A DNA stretch of 64,000 bases, taken from assembly GCA_000349905.1 (NCBI GenBank), contig KB722756.1, forward strand, positions 207,145 through 271,144, read 5' to 3'. Positions 45,150 to 57,343 of this stretch are shown one piece after another (positions within the stretch are counted from its first letter, which is position 1; the number at the start of each line of letters is the position of its first letter). The DNA comes from Volvariella volvacea V23. Lineage: Eukaryota; Basidiomycota; Agaricomycetes; Agaricales; Pluteaceae. The notes below the pieces were generated by a model. It saw nothing but the letters and a program-made list of their open reading frames with translations. It was not told the origin of the DNA and did not search any database. The translations under genes were made by a program, and so were the position numbers.

Positions 45150-46349
45150 TGCTACGAAAATCGGCGAGAGCGGTGGTGTTGACGAAGAGTTAAAGAGTGT
45201 AAGGTGCTTTGAATCAAGCTAAAGAGTGATTGAGTTCGGAAAAGCCTGTGGGTCTTTTGAGATGTGGTGCTGTCGCCGTTAAAAGAGAGGGAAGGGGGAC
45301 AAGGAGAACAAGGCTGGTTGTAATGGAGGAAGGAAGAATTGTTGTGTGCTCGGGCTTTTTGATTTGCTGGCCATCGGCAATTCCCATTTTACACCTTCTT
45401 GGCGGGTTGGTCACCTTGGCCGCCACCCGTTACCAAGGACTTACGCGATGTCCGCCTGCGCAGTAGTCCACCTTTCTGAGCATAAAAACTCGTGCGGCTG
45501 GACAACTGGGTATAGACGGCTGCATCATCTCAGGAATGCCGTATGATCTCAGGGAGTTTAAGCATAAAAACGGAATCTCTCAGGGGCTCCCGTGTTTTCC
45601 GGGCAGCCTGTTGGGACTGGCAAACAGAAAGCAGGAGTCAGAACACTCAGTGTGTGACATGCCTTGAGTTAATTGTCAAGGAAAGCAAGACCGCCAGCAG
45701 GTTCTAAGACGTTGTGCTCGACGACTTCGTGCAGCGATGCCCGCTCCCGACGTCATTGAGCAGTCGCCACCCTGAACTTACGCACGCCAGGCAAGAAACG
45801 TGCCTGTGAAGAAACTACCTTTCAGTCGCATGTTTGATTTTGGAAGAATCAACCCCTGCTCGCCCATAGGATACCTCCGTTTATTATTAGCACAAGGGTA
45901 TGCACAACACGTCCTAGCCACGACCTACTTCACATTGTCGCTCTCTAAGCCACTCCAGCACTCTCTAGAATTGACTTGAGACTCGAGCATTGGCCTATTT
46001 TCCCATGTCGACTTCCTGCCTTGCTGAGGCTATGCCTGTCACCAGCTACTTTTCCAGCTTGCTTATTGTAGTATTGTTTGCTGTCCATCTTGTTTGGCAA
46101 TGACCTTGCCAATTGATTCTACACGCATGGTATCATCCATATTTTCACCATCTAAGATTCTGAGTGGAATTTACCTATTACAATTTCCAAGCCTGAAAGA
46201 CCCGATTTGCCACCCACCATCGGGAATCAGAACACGAATCGACGTGATGGTTGACAATAAGGACAAACAAGCTGCACGCGTCCCTGCAATCTAAAATCGA
46301 AAGCGTCTGGTCGTTGGTCATTACCTCCTCACACGCTATCTCCCCAACT
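45150..46349. other. Intergenic promoter region
   Basis: 1.2 kb between the divergent LysM and CSE1 genes. Short frames only; no gene, RNA or repeat recognised. Confidence 0.45.
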
Positions 46350-49300
46350 ATGGCTGATCTCCCTGTTTTATTACTCGCATCATTGAACCCCCAGACACGA
46401 AAACAGGCAGAACAGAATCTCAGCTCTCTGAGCGTTCAACAAGGCTTCCTATCGCATATCCTTCAACTTGTCTTGACATCAAGTCAAGATCGCGCCGTCA
46501 GATTGTCGGCAAGCGTTTATTTGAAGAACGTTACAAAACTGAGATGGGATGAGGTGTGCTTGGCTTCGTTCAACATGTTTCACAAAGCTGATGACTGCTG
46601 TTTGCCTTTAGGATGTCCAACCATTGGCCGAGCAAGACAAGCAGGCATTGAGAAATGAACTCGTCCCAGCCATGCTAGCTCTATCGAACCCTGCTGATAA
46701 GGCAATCCGTGCACAAGTCGCAGAGTCCGTTTCGTTGATAGCAGAGCTCGATTTCCCGGAGAAGTGGCCAAATCTCATCGATGTGCGCTGCCGTTGACCT
46801 CATTCACTGAACATGCACTAATCAGACGCCATATCAAAACAGCAACTCGTTGCCTCTTTGTCTCCAACAGATTACAACGTCAACATTGGTGTGCTCGAAA
46901 CAGCCCACTCAATCTTTAATCGGTGGCGCGCTCTTGTCCGTTCAGATGCACTCTACACCGAAATCAATCTCGTCCTTTCAAAATTTGTCGATCCATTCCT
47001 TCAACTATTCAGGCAAACTGCCACTCTCCTCCTCACTAAGCCTAGTCCAAACCCAGCACTCACGTCACCACCCGAAAAGTACGCATTGCTGGCTCAAAGC
47101 ATGACACTACTGGCGGACATCTTCTACGATTTCACGTGTCATGATCTTCCACCTGCAATTGAAGACTCGTACGACGAATTCTTTGCTCCCACGAATGGAT
47201 GGTTCCAAGTGTTTCTAAGTTGGGATCCACCGGAATTGAAGAAGGACGACGTAGGCGTGTCATTCCATATCTCTTGCGATTGCTGACGGCGCTGTTCTCC
47301 CATTAGCCCGAGGATGCGACACCATCTCTGACGTCCCAAGTCAAAACGAAAGTGCTAGAGATCGCTGAAGTAGGCCCCTTTGCGCTGTCGATAGAGCATA
47401 TAGTCAATGACTCGTCACACAGCTTTTCATTAAGCTTTACCCGGATCAGCTACAGCGCTCTCCTGCAGTACAATCCTTCGTTCAAGGAGTTTGGACGTTG
47501 ATTGGGTCCAATAGCTTGCCTTACATCTCTGATGATACAGTACGTGCATAGACCATGCCTCCTTTCATCATGTTTATTGAACAAGTTTTAGCTTGTATCC
47601 CAATCCCTCCGGTTTATTTCGACTGCCATCCGCTCCGGTTACTACAAATCACTTTTCTCCTCCAAGGACATCATTTCTTCCTTGATCCAAGGTGTTGTAG
47701 TTCCCAATGTCTCACTTCGTGAACACGACGTGGAACAGTTTGAGGACGATCCCCTGGAATTCATTCGTCTCGATTTAGCTGTTTCAACTACTGGTCTAGA
47801 TCTGGCCACTAGGCGCCAAGCCGCTGCTGATGTATTGCAAGCCCTCGTAGGCAGCGGGTACGAAACAGAGACGACGGATATTGTGGGGAATTGGATTGGT
47901 AACGGGTTGGGAGAATACCAAAAGAACAAGGTGGAGAATTGGAAAGCGAAGGATGCAGCTGTATATATGCTCACTGCTGTTGCCACTCGGGGTTCAACTA
48001 CTCAGGTGAGTTCGTGTGTCCTGCCTCTACCGTTGTTAACCTAAATAGATTTTTGCTTCGTTAGCATGGCGTAACTTCGACCAACGCATTGGTTGACGTC
48101 GTAAAGTTCTTCTCGGATCACGTTTTCGAAGACCTCCAAGCTGAGCAGGGTAGCGTCCACCCTATTCTTCAAGTTGACGCCATCAGATTTTTGCATACAT
48201 TCCGCAACCAGGTATTGCTCTCGCTCTCATCCCGTGTTGCTTCATACTGATAACCTATGACGGTCTAGCTCACAAAACCGCAACTCCTCTCAGTCCTTCC
48301 CTTGCTCGTGCGCCACTTGAACTCAACCAATTATGTTACATACACGTATGCGGCAATCACAATAGATCGCATCCTTATGAACAAGCAAAATGGGCAGCTA
48401 TTGTTTGTCTACTTCTCCCTTCTCAGGTACATCTTTGATTAATCTTCGTTCAGGTTCAACCAGGCCGATGTCCGTGACTTTGCTGCGGACTTGCTTGAGG
48501 TACTTCTAGTAAAAGTCGGCTCAGCGGGCTCGCCAGAAAAGGTGGCAGAGAATGATCACTTGATGAGATGTGCGTTATCCTGGACTTTCGGGTTGAGATG
48601 AATTAATCTTAACTCCGCGTTAGGCATCATGAGGATCATCCTCACAGCACGTCAAACGCTTATGCCTGTTTATACGAGCATCTTGCAGAAATTGGTTGCG
48701 ATTTTGGGAATTATCTCCAAGAACCCGAGCAATCCAAAGTTCGATCAGTACATCTTTGAGAGTATATCTGGTCTAATGAGGTGGGTAGCTCACCACCCTA
48801 CTTATTCAATAAACTCTGACGGACGTGTAGGTTCGTCGTCAGCGGTAATCCCGCAACACTACAAACATTTGAAGCGGCTCTATTCGAGCCATTTACATTT
48901 ATCTTGAGAACTGAGATCGATCGTAAGCTACATTAACACCCAGTCAATGATATCCAGCCCCCCTAATACCTGATTGATCGTCCAGAGTATATTCCCTATA
49001 CCTTCCAGGTCCTGGCCCAGATGCTAGGCCTCCACTCCCCAACAACAGTACCAGCGAATTACCGCGCGCTTCTACCCTTCCTGCTAACTCCCGCTGTTTG
49101 GCAGCAAAAAGGTAGCATCCCGGGACTTGTGAGGTTGTTGAAGGCGTTTATGAAGCGAGATGGAAAGGAAATGCTAAGCGAGGGACAAATTGGAAACGTA
49201 TTGGCGGTGGTCCAACAAAGGTTGATCCCATCAAAGGTGAACGATTCGTGGGGTTTTGAGTTATTGCAAGCCGCTATGGCTAGCGTGTCACCGTAGGCTA

Positions 49301-50156
49301 TCCTCTATGGTTCTGGTATTGTCCTTGAAGCTCACTGTTGCTATTTTGATGCAGGGATGAGTTCCAACGATATTATCGCCCGGTCCTTATCACCCTCTTG
49401 ACAAGGATGCAAACATCTAAGACGGACAAATATGTTTACCTCTTTGCCCGATTCATACTGTATGTAGCCGCGATTCAAGAATATGACGCCGTACCCGATT
49501 ATACGACCTCAACGCTTGAAGGGATTCAACCTCAGTAAGTGATATCCTTTGTTCATAACATTCAAATAATGTTCATCCAATTCCCGCCATTAGGCTTTGG
49601 TCACAGGTTTTCGCCAACTTCGTGGTACCACAGGTACCAAAGATGCCTCATAAGGACAGGAAGCTGGCTGCGGTTGGGCTAGTGCGGTTGTTGACGAGAA
49701 GTCTAGTTCAGCGGCAAGAGCCAGCGATTCGTTCGTGGTGTGTCTATCACCTACCTGCCATCCTGGGCGCTTCCAGTTCTTATACCCTTCATGTATAGGC
49801 CTGCCGGCTTTGTAGCCCTCGTCAAGCTCTTCAGCGAACCACAACACCTCTCCTCAAAATCCTCGGAGGACGACCAAAACGTTGGTCTTACCGAAATAGA
49901 CTACGAAGAACAAACAGCAGGATATCAAGCTGCCTATTCGCGTCTCGCCGCGTCGGAATTGCCCGAGGCCGACCCGGTGGGATATGTTAATGATGTTCAG
50001 GCACTTGTAGGCCAGGAGTTGAGCAATCTCAGTCAGGCCACCGGTGGTCAGCAGGTGAAGGCTCTTATTGGAGCTGCGGGAGCGGGGAATGTGCAGGAAC
50101 AGCAGGTGGTGACGCAGTTTGTGCAGGCGTTGATAGGGGCTGGATATCAGATTTGA
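46350..50156 (+). CDS. CSE1: Exportin-2 / importin-alpha re-exporter (CSE1/CAS)
   Basis: Fifteen exons: 46350-46553, 46612-46782, 46843-47250, 47307-47369, 47423-47539, 47592-48005, 48065-48211, 48269-48402, 48454-48569, 48624-48780, 48831-48922, 48986-49292, 49355-49534, 49594-49737, 49799-50156 (1003 aa). The importin-beta N-terminal domain shows RKQAEQNLSSLSVQQGF and SASVYLKNVTKLRWDE. CSE1-specific blocks include ELDFPEKWPNLIDQL, LETAHSIFNRWRALVRSD, LEFIRLDLAVSTTGLD, TRRQAAADVLQALV, FESISGLMRFVVSGNP, TFQVLAQMLGLHSPT and YVYLFARFILYVAA. Known role: RanGTP-dependent export of importin-alpha from the nucleus. Length matches the family (about 960-980 aa). The start is the Met of MADLPVLLLASLNP; the upstream in-frame extension is untranslated leader. 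Confidence 0.96.
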
Positions 50157-50275
50157 GGGAAGTGTGTATATTGTAGTCTGTGCGATGTGTTCTTTTTTGT
50201 TTCATAATCTTACCCGCGTGGGTTGACGCGTTGTATTAGTGCATTTGGTGTGAATGACCACCGTAGCGGCTCACA

Positions 50276-51735
50276 AGGCTTCGGCCGGTTCGATCAGCTC
50301 CTCGACGTTGATCTGGTAGGAGGTGAGTTCCCACTCAGTCCTCTCAAAAGCAACGAGAGAATGAAATTTTTGAAGGAATCTTCGGTAAGTTCTTGTAGTT
50401 ATTGTAGTTTTGCGACGCACGCTGATTGACCATGCGTATTGCGCACGACAGACCACGAGAGCGCGCATCCTCCGCGTGTGCAAATCCTGGCATGCACTCG
50501 GAATCCCAATGTTGTACACACACCTCCATCTCCAATTCACAAAACAGGCCATTTCTTTCTTGAATAGATTAGTGGCTAGTGATGGCATTACTACGGACTT
50601 GAGTTCTGGTGCCTCCCATGCTCGTCCACCGCTAGCCCACTATGTTCAACGTCTCGACTTAATGGAATGCATCCCCTCTGCATTCGAAGTTTCAATATAT
50701 CAAAACCTTATGCGACTTTTTCCCAACCTCCAAATTCTCGCCGTCGCAGCCAAAATTCTTGCTCAAGGAGAACCTCCCGGAGGCAAGCTTTACAATGCGC
50801 TACAGTGAATACCGACTTGGCATCAAGGACCACAGGATGCCCATGGTTTACGGTCTTTGGTCTGGTACACAGATTTCGAGAGGCAGCCTATGCCACCTAA
50901 CGACCTTAACAATCTTTTGCAAACCACGCCTAATCTCCGGGTTTTGAGATGGCATATCAATCAAACGATAATCCTTGAATCGAACCGCGCGCGATTAGAT
51001 CCAGAGAAGGTGCAGAGCTGAACACTGCCGTTCACGGCTCATCTCCCGCACCTTCACACATTACGGCTTCCGTGCGACTCCCTCCTCGATCCATGGCTAC
51101 TCTCTCAGAGCTATCCCTCTCTGAAAAGAGTGACATGCATTCCCAATGCCAATACTCCTTTCCACAGGCAAGATAAGGTCAATGGGTGGAAGACATTTAT
51201 TGAACGCCACGGACTCCAATTAGACCACATAGAGCTCCAACTACGACAAACCAGCACTCCCAGTGGCGGTTTATTTGGGCCAGTAGCTAGAGAACAAACC
51301 AGCACCTCCAGTGGCGGTTTGTTTGTGCCGGCAGGACCACCCAGTGGTGGCAGTTTGTTTGGACCGCTACGACAACTTGAACGCGATTCTTCGGAAGTGC
51401 GAATATTCGAGCTTATACAACGATATTGCCCGAACGTAACACGCATCGATGTGTTCATTCAGCAGTGGAACTCTTTCTCTCCACAAATGACACTTCCGTT
51501 GAGTGTTACCACACTTGGAATCAGTTCGCAAGACTATAATGCCTATCATGGTGGTTGTGGACATCTTTCTAGGGTGATAGAACAGCTAAACGCTCCAGGG
51601 TTACGGGTGGTGCAGTTTTTGACAAAGGGTGACGTCCGAAGCTTGCCAGGTGACGTTTGGTGGAATCAGATAAAAGAAAATCTGGTGGAAAGGGGTGTAA
51701 CGATTCTGGATCACACTAGGTCTGTTATTCATTAA
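50276..51735 (+). pseudogene. F-box/LRR-like protein, family copy 2 (truncated, two in-frame TGAs)
   Basis: Close paralogue of copies 1 and 3, starting abruptly at FDQLLDVDLVGGEFP, so the leader and the F-box core (LPPELWQRIF) are missing. The conserved intron (50383-50451, GTAAGT to CAG) is kept, joining KESS to TTRARILRVCKSWHALG. After that the frame stays aligned to the paralogues down to SVIH at 51735. It contains two TGA stops, at 50806-50808 and 51019-51021, and no frameshift. It also carries a private insertion with GGLFG repeats at 51247-51372. Loss of the F-box and the two stops make a functional product unlikely. It starts about 120 bp after the CSE1 stop, so it may be transcribed by read-through. 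Confidence 0.8.
51247..51372 (+). repeat. Imperfect minisatellite inside F-box copy 2
   Basis: Three diverging units (51247-51294, 51295-51336, 51337-51372) share AGTGGCGGTTTRTTTG-like cores. They encode TSTPSGGLFGP, TSTSSGGLFVP and PPSGGSLFGP. The other family copies lack this insert between the QLQL and IRTFELI/VRIFELI segments. Confidence 0.75.
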
Positions 51736-51943
51736 TGTAAAGAATGTAAAGAAGTTATCGAATTGTAGTGAGGAATTCGGATTACAGTACGTGTTGGTGG
51801 AATGAAGTATCTGGTGCGGGAGGGTCTAGTCCATAGGGTCTTACTCAGGGCTGGACTTTGAGCTAGGCAGTGCTGGCGCCTCACTATCGGAATCAATCCT
51901 AGCGTGCCAACACTCCCCATCATTGCATTCCCGATAGTACTAC

Positions 51944-53378
51944 ATGTCCGAAAGGCCCAAACGCAAAGCACCCTATTATGAACACGCCCCAAATCGTCCG
52001 GCATTGCCACCCGAATTATGGCAAAGAATATTCGGATTTGCTTCATCTTTAGATAAACTGCTTGATGTTGATCTTGTGGGAAGCGAGTTTCCTCATGGTA
52101 CTGTCAAGGGCAAGGATAGGTTAAAAGGTCTGAGGGGATCCTTGGTATGTTCTGAGGATTAGCTGAGTTGTGCGACATGCTAACTACACAACGCGTCGTG
52201 CACCGCAGATGACGAGAGCGCGCATCGTTAGTGTATGTAAATCCTGGCATGCTCTCGGGGTTCCACTGTTATACAGCCAGATCACCCTTCAATGGACAAA
52301 GAGAATAATCCCCCTCATAACCAGATTAACTACTCTCAATAACACTACCAGGAGTAGTACTGGTGCCGTCTTTGTTGGTCCAAGACTAGCAAGCTATGTC
52401 AAACGCCTGGATGTAATAGGATGCATTGCACCGGCACTCGAGGCCGAGTTATGCCAGAACCTTATGCGACTCTTCTCCAACGTCCAAATCCTCACTATCG
52501 CAGCGCATTTCCTTCCGGGTGACGTGCCTTGCGGGCTTAGAGTTCATTTGTCATTGCTACCACTACCTTCTCCAAGTCAGCGCCAACCTGAAGATCCATC
52601 ACAAAGCCTACAAGCCTTGGTGTGGTATACCCATTACAACTGGGAAACTATCGCGGTTGAAGATCTCAACGATCTTTTGCAGACTACACCTAACCTCCGC
52701 GTTTTGCGATGGCACATCAATGAGGTTGTACTCTCCTCACTGGACAAATCAGCGGCAAAAGGGGACCCAGCAGCGTTTAAAGCCAAGCTCCCTTACCTTC
52801 ACACTCTACGACTTCCATGCGACGCTCTCCTTGATCCATGGTTACTCTCTCAAGAATACCCCTCCCTAACGAAGCTCACATGCATTCCCAACGGCAAAAC
52901 GCCGTTCTACAGCCAGAGTGGAAGAGATGGGTGGAAAAACTTTATCCAACACCATGGACGCGAACTCAAGCATCTAGAACTTCAGCTGCAACGATCCTCT
53001 TCTTCAAATATACGGACCTTTGAGTTGATCCGACAACATTGTCCAAACGTAATACGCATTGATGTCTTCGTCCTGTGGTGGACCTCCCTTCCCTTGAATC
53101 TCTCACTTCCGTCGAGTGTTACTACACTTGGAATTAGTGTAAACAGTTATTACAGCGATGGCGACCCTCAGCTCGGTTATACTCACCTTTTAGAGGTGAT
53201 CGAGGAGCTAGACGCACCGGGCCTACAAGTAGTGCAGCTATTGGCAAAAGTTGGACTATACGACTTAAGGAGGCACAACTTGTGGGACAAAATGAGGACA
53301 AGCTTAGCGAAAAGAGATGTAGCGATCCAGGATCATGCTGGTTCAGTTGTTAGTGGTAGGAGGAATGTATCTCATTAG
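51944..53378 (+). CDS. F-box/LRR-like protein, family copy 3
   Basis: Exons 51944-52144 and 52209-53378 (456 aa). The leader contains EHAPNRPALPPELWQRIF, the F-box entry motif, then ASSLDKLLDVDLVGSEF. The intron GTATGT to CGCAG joins RGSL to MTRARIVSVCKSWHALG. The rest has leucine-rich segments: LLQTTPNLRVLRWHI, LPYLHTLRLPCDALLDPWLL, LIRQHCPNVIRIDVFVLWW and ELDAPGLQVVQLLAKV. Intact, and very similar to copy 2 and more distantly to copy 1. Family knowledge: probable SCF ubiquitin-ligase adaptor; target unknown. It ends 142 bp before the RAD17 start. Confidence 0.87.
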
Positions 53379-53520
53379 TCTGAAGCAATTCAAGTGAACG
53401 CCATTATGGTCCATTTTCGGCAAGCCCCGCGTCGCGTTACGCGATCGGTGGCGCGACTTAATTTGGTGCTTGACTCGCTCTCCCCACCACCACGCTTCAC
53501 TCTGCGCTGTGGTCTACGGT

Positions 53521-56061
53521 ATGTCGCAACCCAAAGCAACCACAGGGACAAAACGAAAGAGCTCTTCCACAAAAAAGCAACTCAATGTCGTCAAGTTTGG
53601 GACGACGAAGCCCAAATCCTCAACAAGCAAAAGAATAGACCCGTTGACTGCTGTGCGTATTTCAGGCCGTCGCACTTTTTGTTCTCGCGTTTGAATGCGT
53701 TCAATGCCTAATTCGATTAGTGAATAGTTTGTCAAAAGTGGGTTGCCGAGTTCGCAAGGGTCGACGGGCTCATCAAAGGGTAAAGAACGAGCTGTCGAGC
53801 GGTTCAGCGTGGAACCCGAATCACCAGCACGCGATGATCGCCTTTGGGTCGACATACATGAGCCTAGGACAGAAGTAAGGGTCATAATCCTTCATTACTG
53901 CCACGTCCTTGACAATGGGTATTAGGCTGAACTGGCCGTACACATGAAAAAGGTGGAAGACGTCAGGCGGTGGTTTCAGGAAGCATTTGAGGGCGGACCA
54001 TCTGGAAAATTGGTCAAATACCGGGTGAGTTGTCCAGTCAGTATTCACTGATCCCGAGCACCAGCTAACTCCTAATATTAGAGGATACTGGCACTGACGG
54101 GTCCAGCGGGGACAGGCAAAACGGCCACCATTCGTGTTCTAGCTCGAGAACTCGGATTCGAAATTATGGAGTGGAGGAGTTCAATAGCTGAAAATACGAT
54201 GGGTGTTCGTGGTGCGTACCTTACCCATCATTGTATAGCACTTCATTCAATGGTGCCACTTCAGACGGTTTTCCCGGTGATAAGTCTTCCTGGATGGACA
54301 GTGATGTCGAATACGAATCATTGTTCACCAAATTCCAGACATTTCTCCAGAGGGCGTCATCATGTCGGAGTCTGTTTGCAAGCACGACCGGTCTCACTCA
54401 GTCGCAAAGCACGTCCTCTAAAGGGTCCAGACACATTATCTTGCTCGAAGATCTACCAAATATCCTTCACGAACAAACACAGGCCCAGTTTCATGCTGCA
54501 TTGGAATCCTTGGTCAGGTCCGAAAACACGTATCCACCCATTCCGATCGTCATTATTGTGAGCGATGCTGGTGTGCGTGGAGAAGCTAACGAGGAGCGGA
54601 TGACTAGCGGGTATGGTTGGAGTAGAGATCGCGATGGTGTGGTTGATATTCGGACTGTCCTACCAAAGTCGTTATTGAATGGGCCTTATGCTACTGCAAT
54701 CGGGTATGTGCCCCTCAACATGTGTATTCCCTGTTAAGTTGACTGGCGTCATCACAGTTTTAATCCCATTGCCCCAACTTTGATGAAACGCGCATTACAA
54801 ACCATTGTGAATACCCAGTTCGCTGGTCGTTCTGGGGCACCTTCCAAAGAGATACTCGACGCTGTTGTAGAATCATCAAATGGCGATATACGCAGTGCGC
54901 TTATGGCCCTTCAATTTGCTTGTATAGGAGACGACTCGAAATCTGGTGGACGACGGAAGAAGTCTACTATGTCTACAGCTGTGCTGGAGGTGGTGACTCG
55001 GAGAGAACAGAGCTTGGCATTGTTTCATCTCATTGGAAAGGTTTTGTATAACAAACGTTAGCATTGTTCTTCCACTATGCAGATGTAATATCCTGACGCA
55101 TTTTTCGTGTAGGGAAGGGCGATCCGCCTAGCGCTTCAATGTCTGCCAAGGCAAAGCAGAAGGAACAAGAACTGGATGCGCTAATAAAGGATCCACCAAA
55201 GTTGCCATTGCATTTGCAAGAGCATGAACGCCGAGCAAGTAGGGTCGACGTGGATGTATGCGTGATTTTTTCCGTGAGACTTCCGCTGACCTGTTTTAAC
55301 TCTAGTCGTTGTACACCGATTCGTCAATAGATTCTTCTTTATTCTCGCTTTACATACAACAAAACTATCCTCAATTTTGCAACGAAGTGGACGAATGCGG
55401 TGACATTGCGGAGTGGCTAAGCTGGGTCGACTCAAACGGTGGTGAAGCGGTTAGTCGATCTCCACCGAATTTTTTCTCGCCCTTCATTCGCTAATGCTAT
55501 TGTTTCTCGCTAGTGGTATCAAGGCAACCCATATAGGTTTCATATTGTCGCGATGGGAACGCTTCATTCGCTTCCTTCTCCCGTTGCAAGGCGTTCCCAG
55601 ACTGTGACGAAACCGGACTTCTTTGAAGTCCTGAATAGCGAGAAACAAGCTTGGGATAGTATCCGCGATACGCAATCTTGGTTGGTGGGACAAAAGGTCC
55701 AGGTCAGGAACTTGAGCTTCTCAGCAGTGTTTTGTCACTTACCCTGGGCAATGTTCTTTAGGGAAACACATGGAGTGTAGGTGGCTGGAATCGACAAGAC
55801 GTAGCGGTGGAGCTCGGAGGAGTGCTTAAAGCGTTGGATAGCTGTGGTCTCCCAAGGACCAAACCGCCAAAGAGCCATCGCACGTTTTCGAGCCTCCCCT
55901 TTAGTCGTGATAATACTTCGAGTCGCTCGAAAGCGCTGTCTCCGGATGACGTGGAAATGGAATATGCTTTGGAGGAGGAAGGCGAACGAGGTACGGCAGC
56001 GTTAAAGGTGGGGGAGAGCGCTGGTGGTTGGTTGGAGAGTGATGATATTGAAGAGTTTTGA
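53521..56061 (+). CDS. RAD17: Checkpoint clamp loader RAD17
   Basis: Ten exons: 53521-53652, 53728-53874, 53926-54024, 54082-54211, 54265-54703, 54758-55056, 55113-55255, 55306-55449, 55514-55702, 55762-56061 (673 aa; human RAD17 is 681). Before the ATPase lies the family signature LWVDIHEPRTEAELAVHMKKVEDVRRWF. Walker A is LTGPAGTGKTATIRVLA (about 131-147). The sensor/Walker B region is HIILLEDLPNIL. Further blocks: FNPIAPTLMKRALQTI, SNGDIRSALMALQF, FHLIGKVLYNKRKG and YIQQNYPQFCNEVDECGDIAEWLS. Known role: with RFC2-5 loads the 9-1-1 clamp at damaged DNA to activate ATR signalling. The start codon is the first ATG after which all exons stay in frame. Confidence 0.95.
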
Positions 56062-57343
56062 TTAATGGGGAGACCTATGATATATGATTATTCTTTGGAT
56101 ACATGTACGAATTCTAGTTAATGGTGGTGGTGTTGGTGGTTATTGGGTTGCCATCGGAGGAACAGAACAGGACGCGTTCATGATGTCTCCCGGGATCTGG
56201 TGGTCCTAGATTGAATATGGCACTTGAAGTCGATGCCATGAACTGTTACAAAGCTAGAGTGGTTTGCATCCTGTTCGTGCGTGGCGCAGTACGAGGTATC
56301 GGTTATCTTCCCATCCTCCGAAGTACTATTGCAAGAGTGTGTCGTCGTGGTTCCTACGGGTACGAGGGTCAAGTATGAATGACGAGCCGATTCTGGACAT
56401 AGGCCTCAGCACCAGTGGTGTTAACAGACCCTCGACGCGACGTAATCATAGTTCATCGCACATGAATCGCCCGTATATCAAGGTTGTGAAAACCAATTTT
56501 ATTCCAAGACCAAACCGAAACACATTATGCAGTACAAAACTACTTTTACCAGTTCTAAAGTACAAATCGAATAAAAAAAGGAACAGATACCAGGCTACAA
56601 ACCGAGAAGACTAACCAATACCAAGCCACAAACCGAGAAGAGAAGGAATACTGCGTATACAAACGGAGAAGAAAAGGATGCTATAAACCGAGAAAAGAAA
56701 GGATGCCACAAACTGAGAGAAATGGAACCAATTCTACAAGCCGAAGAGAAACTGATACGTATCGTATTTACAAATCGAAGGAAGGAATAATAAAGAGAGA
56801 AACACAGAGGCAAGAATTGGGAAGGAAAAGAAGGAATACGGGAGTGAAGGAAACTACATATCGTAGTGGAATCGGAAAAGAATGAATAAGTATCCTATAC
56901 AAATCGAATAAAAGGAATGGGGAACAAAATGAATGGAGAAAGGAAAGGGGAAGGCTTGTCCACGACTATGAGAGGGAAGCAGACAAAGCAAAGAACCGTG
57001 ATATGGTCATAGCGGGAAGGTTGGTGGAGATTAGCACCCAGTGGGCGCATTTTTGTATGGTCATCTCACTCCTGAATGAAGATGAGTTGATTGCATTTTT
57101 GGGGTCGCGTTCGGTGGTCGCGTTTTGGTGGCTTATTCGTCGTAATTTGGTTGGTGTTTTTTTTGTCGCCCAGAGCCAGCCAGCAGTATGAGGTTACTTT
57201 TGTCCGCCTTTATAATATTAATAGTGATTGCCTAGATCCACAGAGAAATTCCGAGTCGCCCATTGGCCAGATATACAGAGGACCATTCCGAATCTTGATA
57301 TCGTCAAGCGCCTGCGCCTGCCTTAAATTTTCGCACTTCGGAT
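56062..57343. other. Convergent intergenic stretch
   Basis: Outside the tandem repeat at 56561-56920 there are only short frames. It contains the 3' ends of two convergent transcripts and no supported gene. Confidence 0.45.
56561..56920 (+). repeat. Degenerate purine-rich tandem repeat
   Basis: Variable-length units of about 23-35 bp each begin with ACAAAYCGA and continue with GAAGARAAGGAAT-like sequence, repeated roughly ten times. The plus strand is strongly purine-biased. No coding role is seen. It lies in the convergent 3' space between RAD17 and the large membrane-protein gene. Confidence 0.7.

Noticed and set aside
50806..51021. Selenocysteine or stop-codon recoding at the two TGAs of F-box copy 2
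   Set aside because: Fungi of this type lack a known selenocysteine system, the paralogues do not have Cys at these sites, and the copy also lacks its F-box. Decay is simpler.
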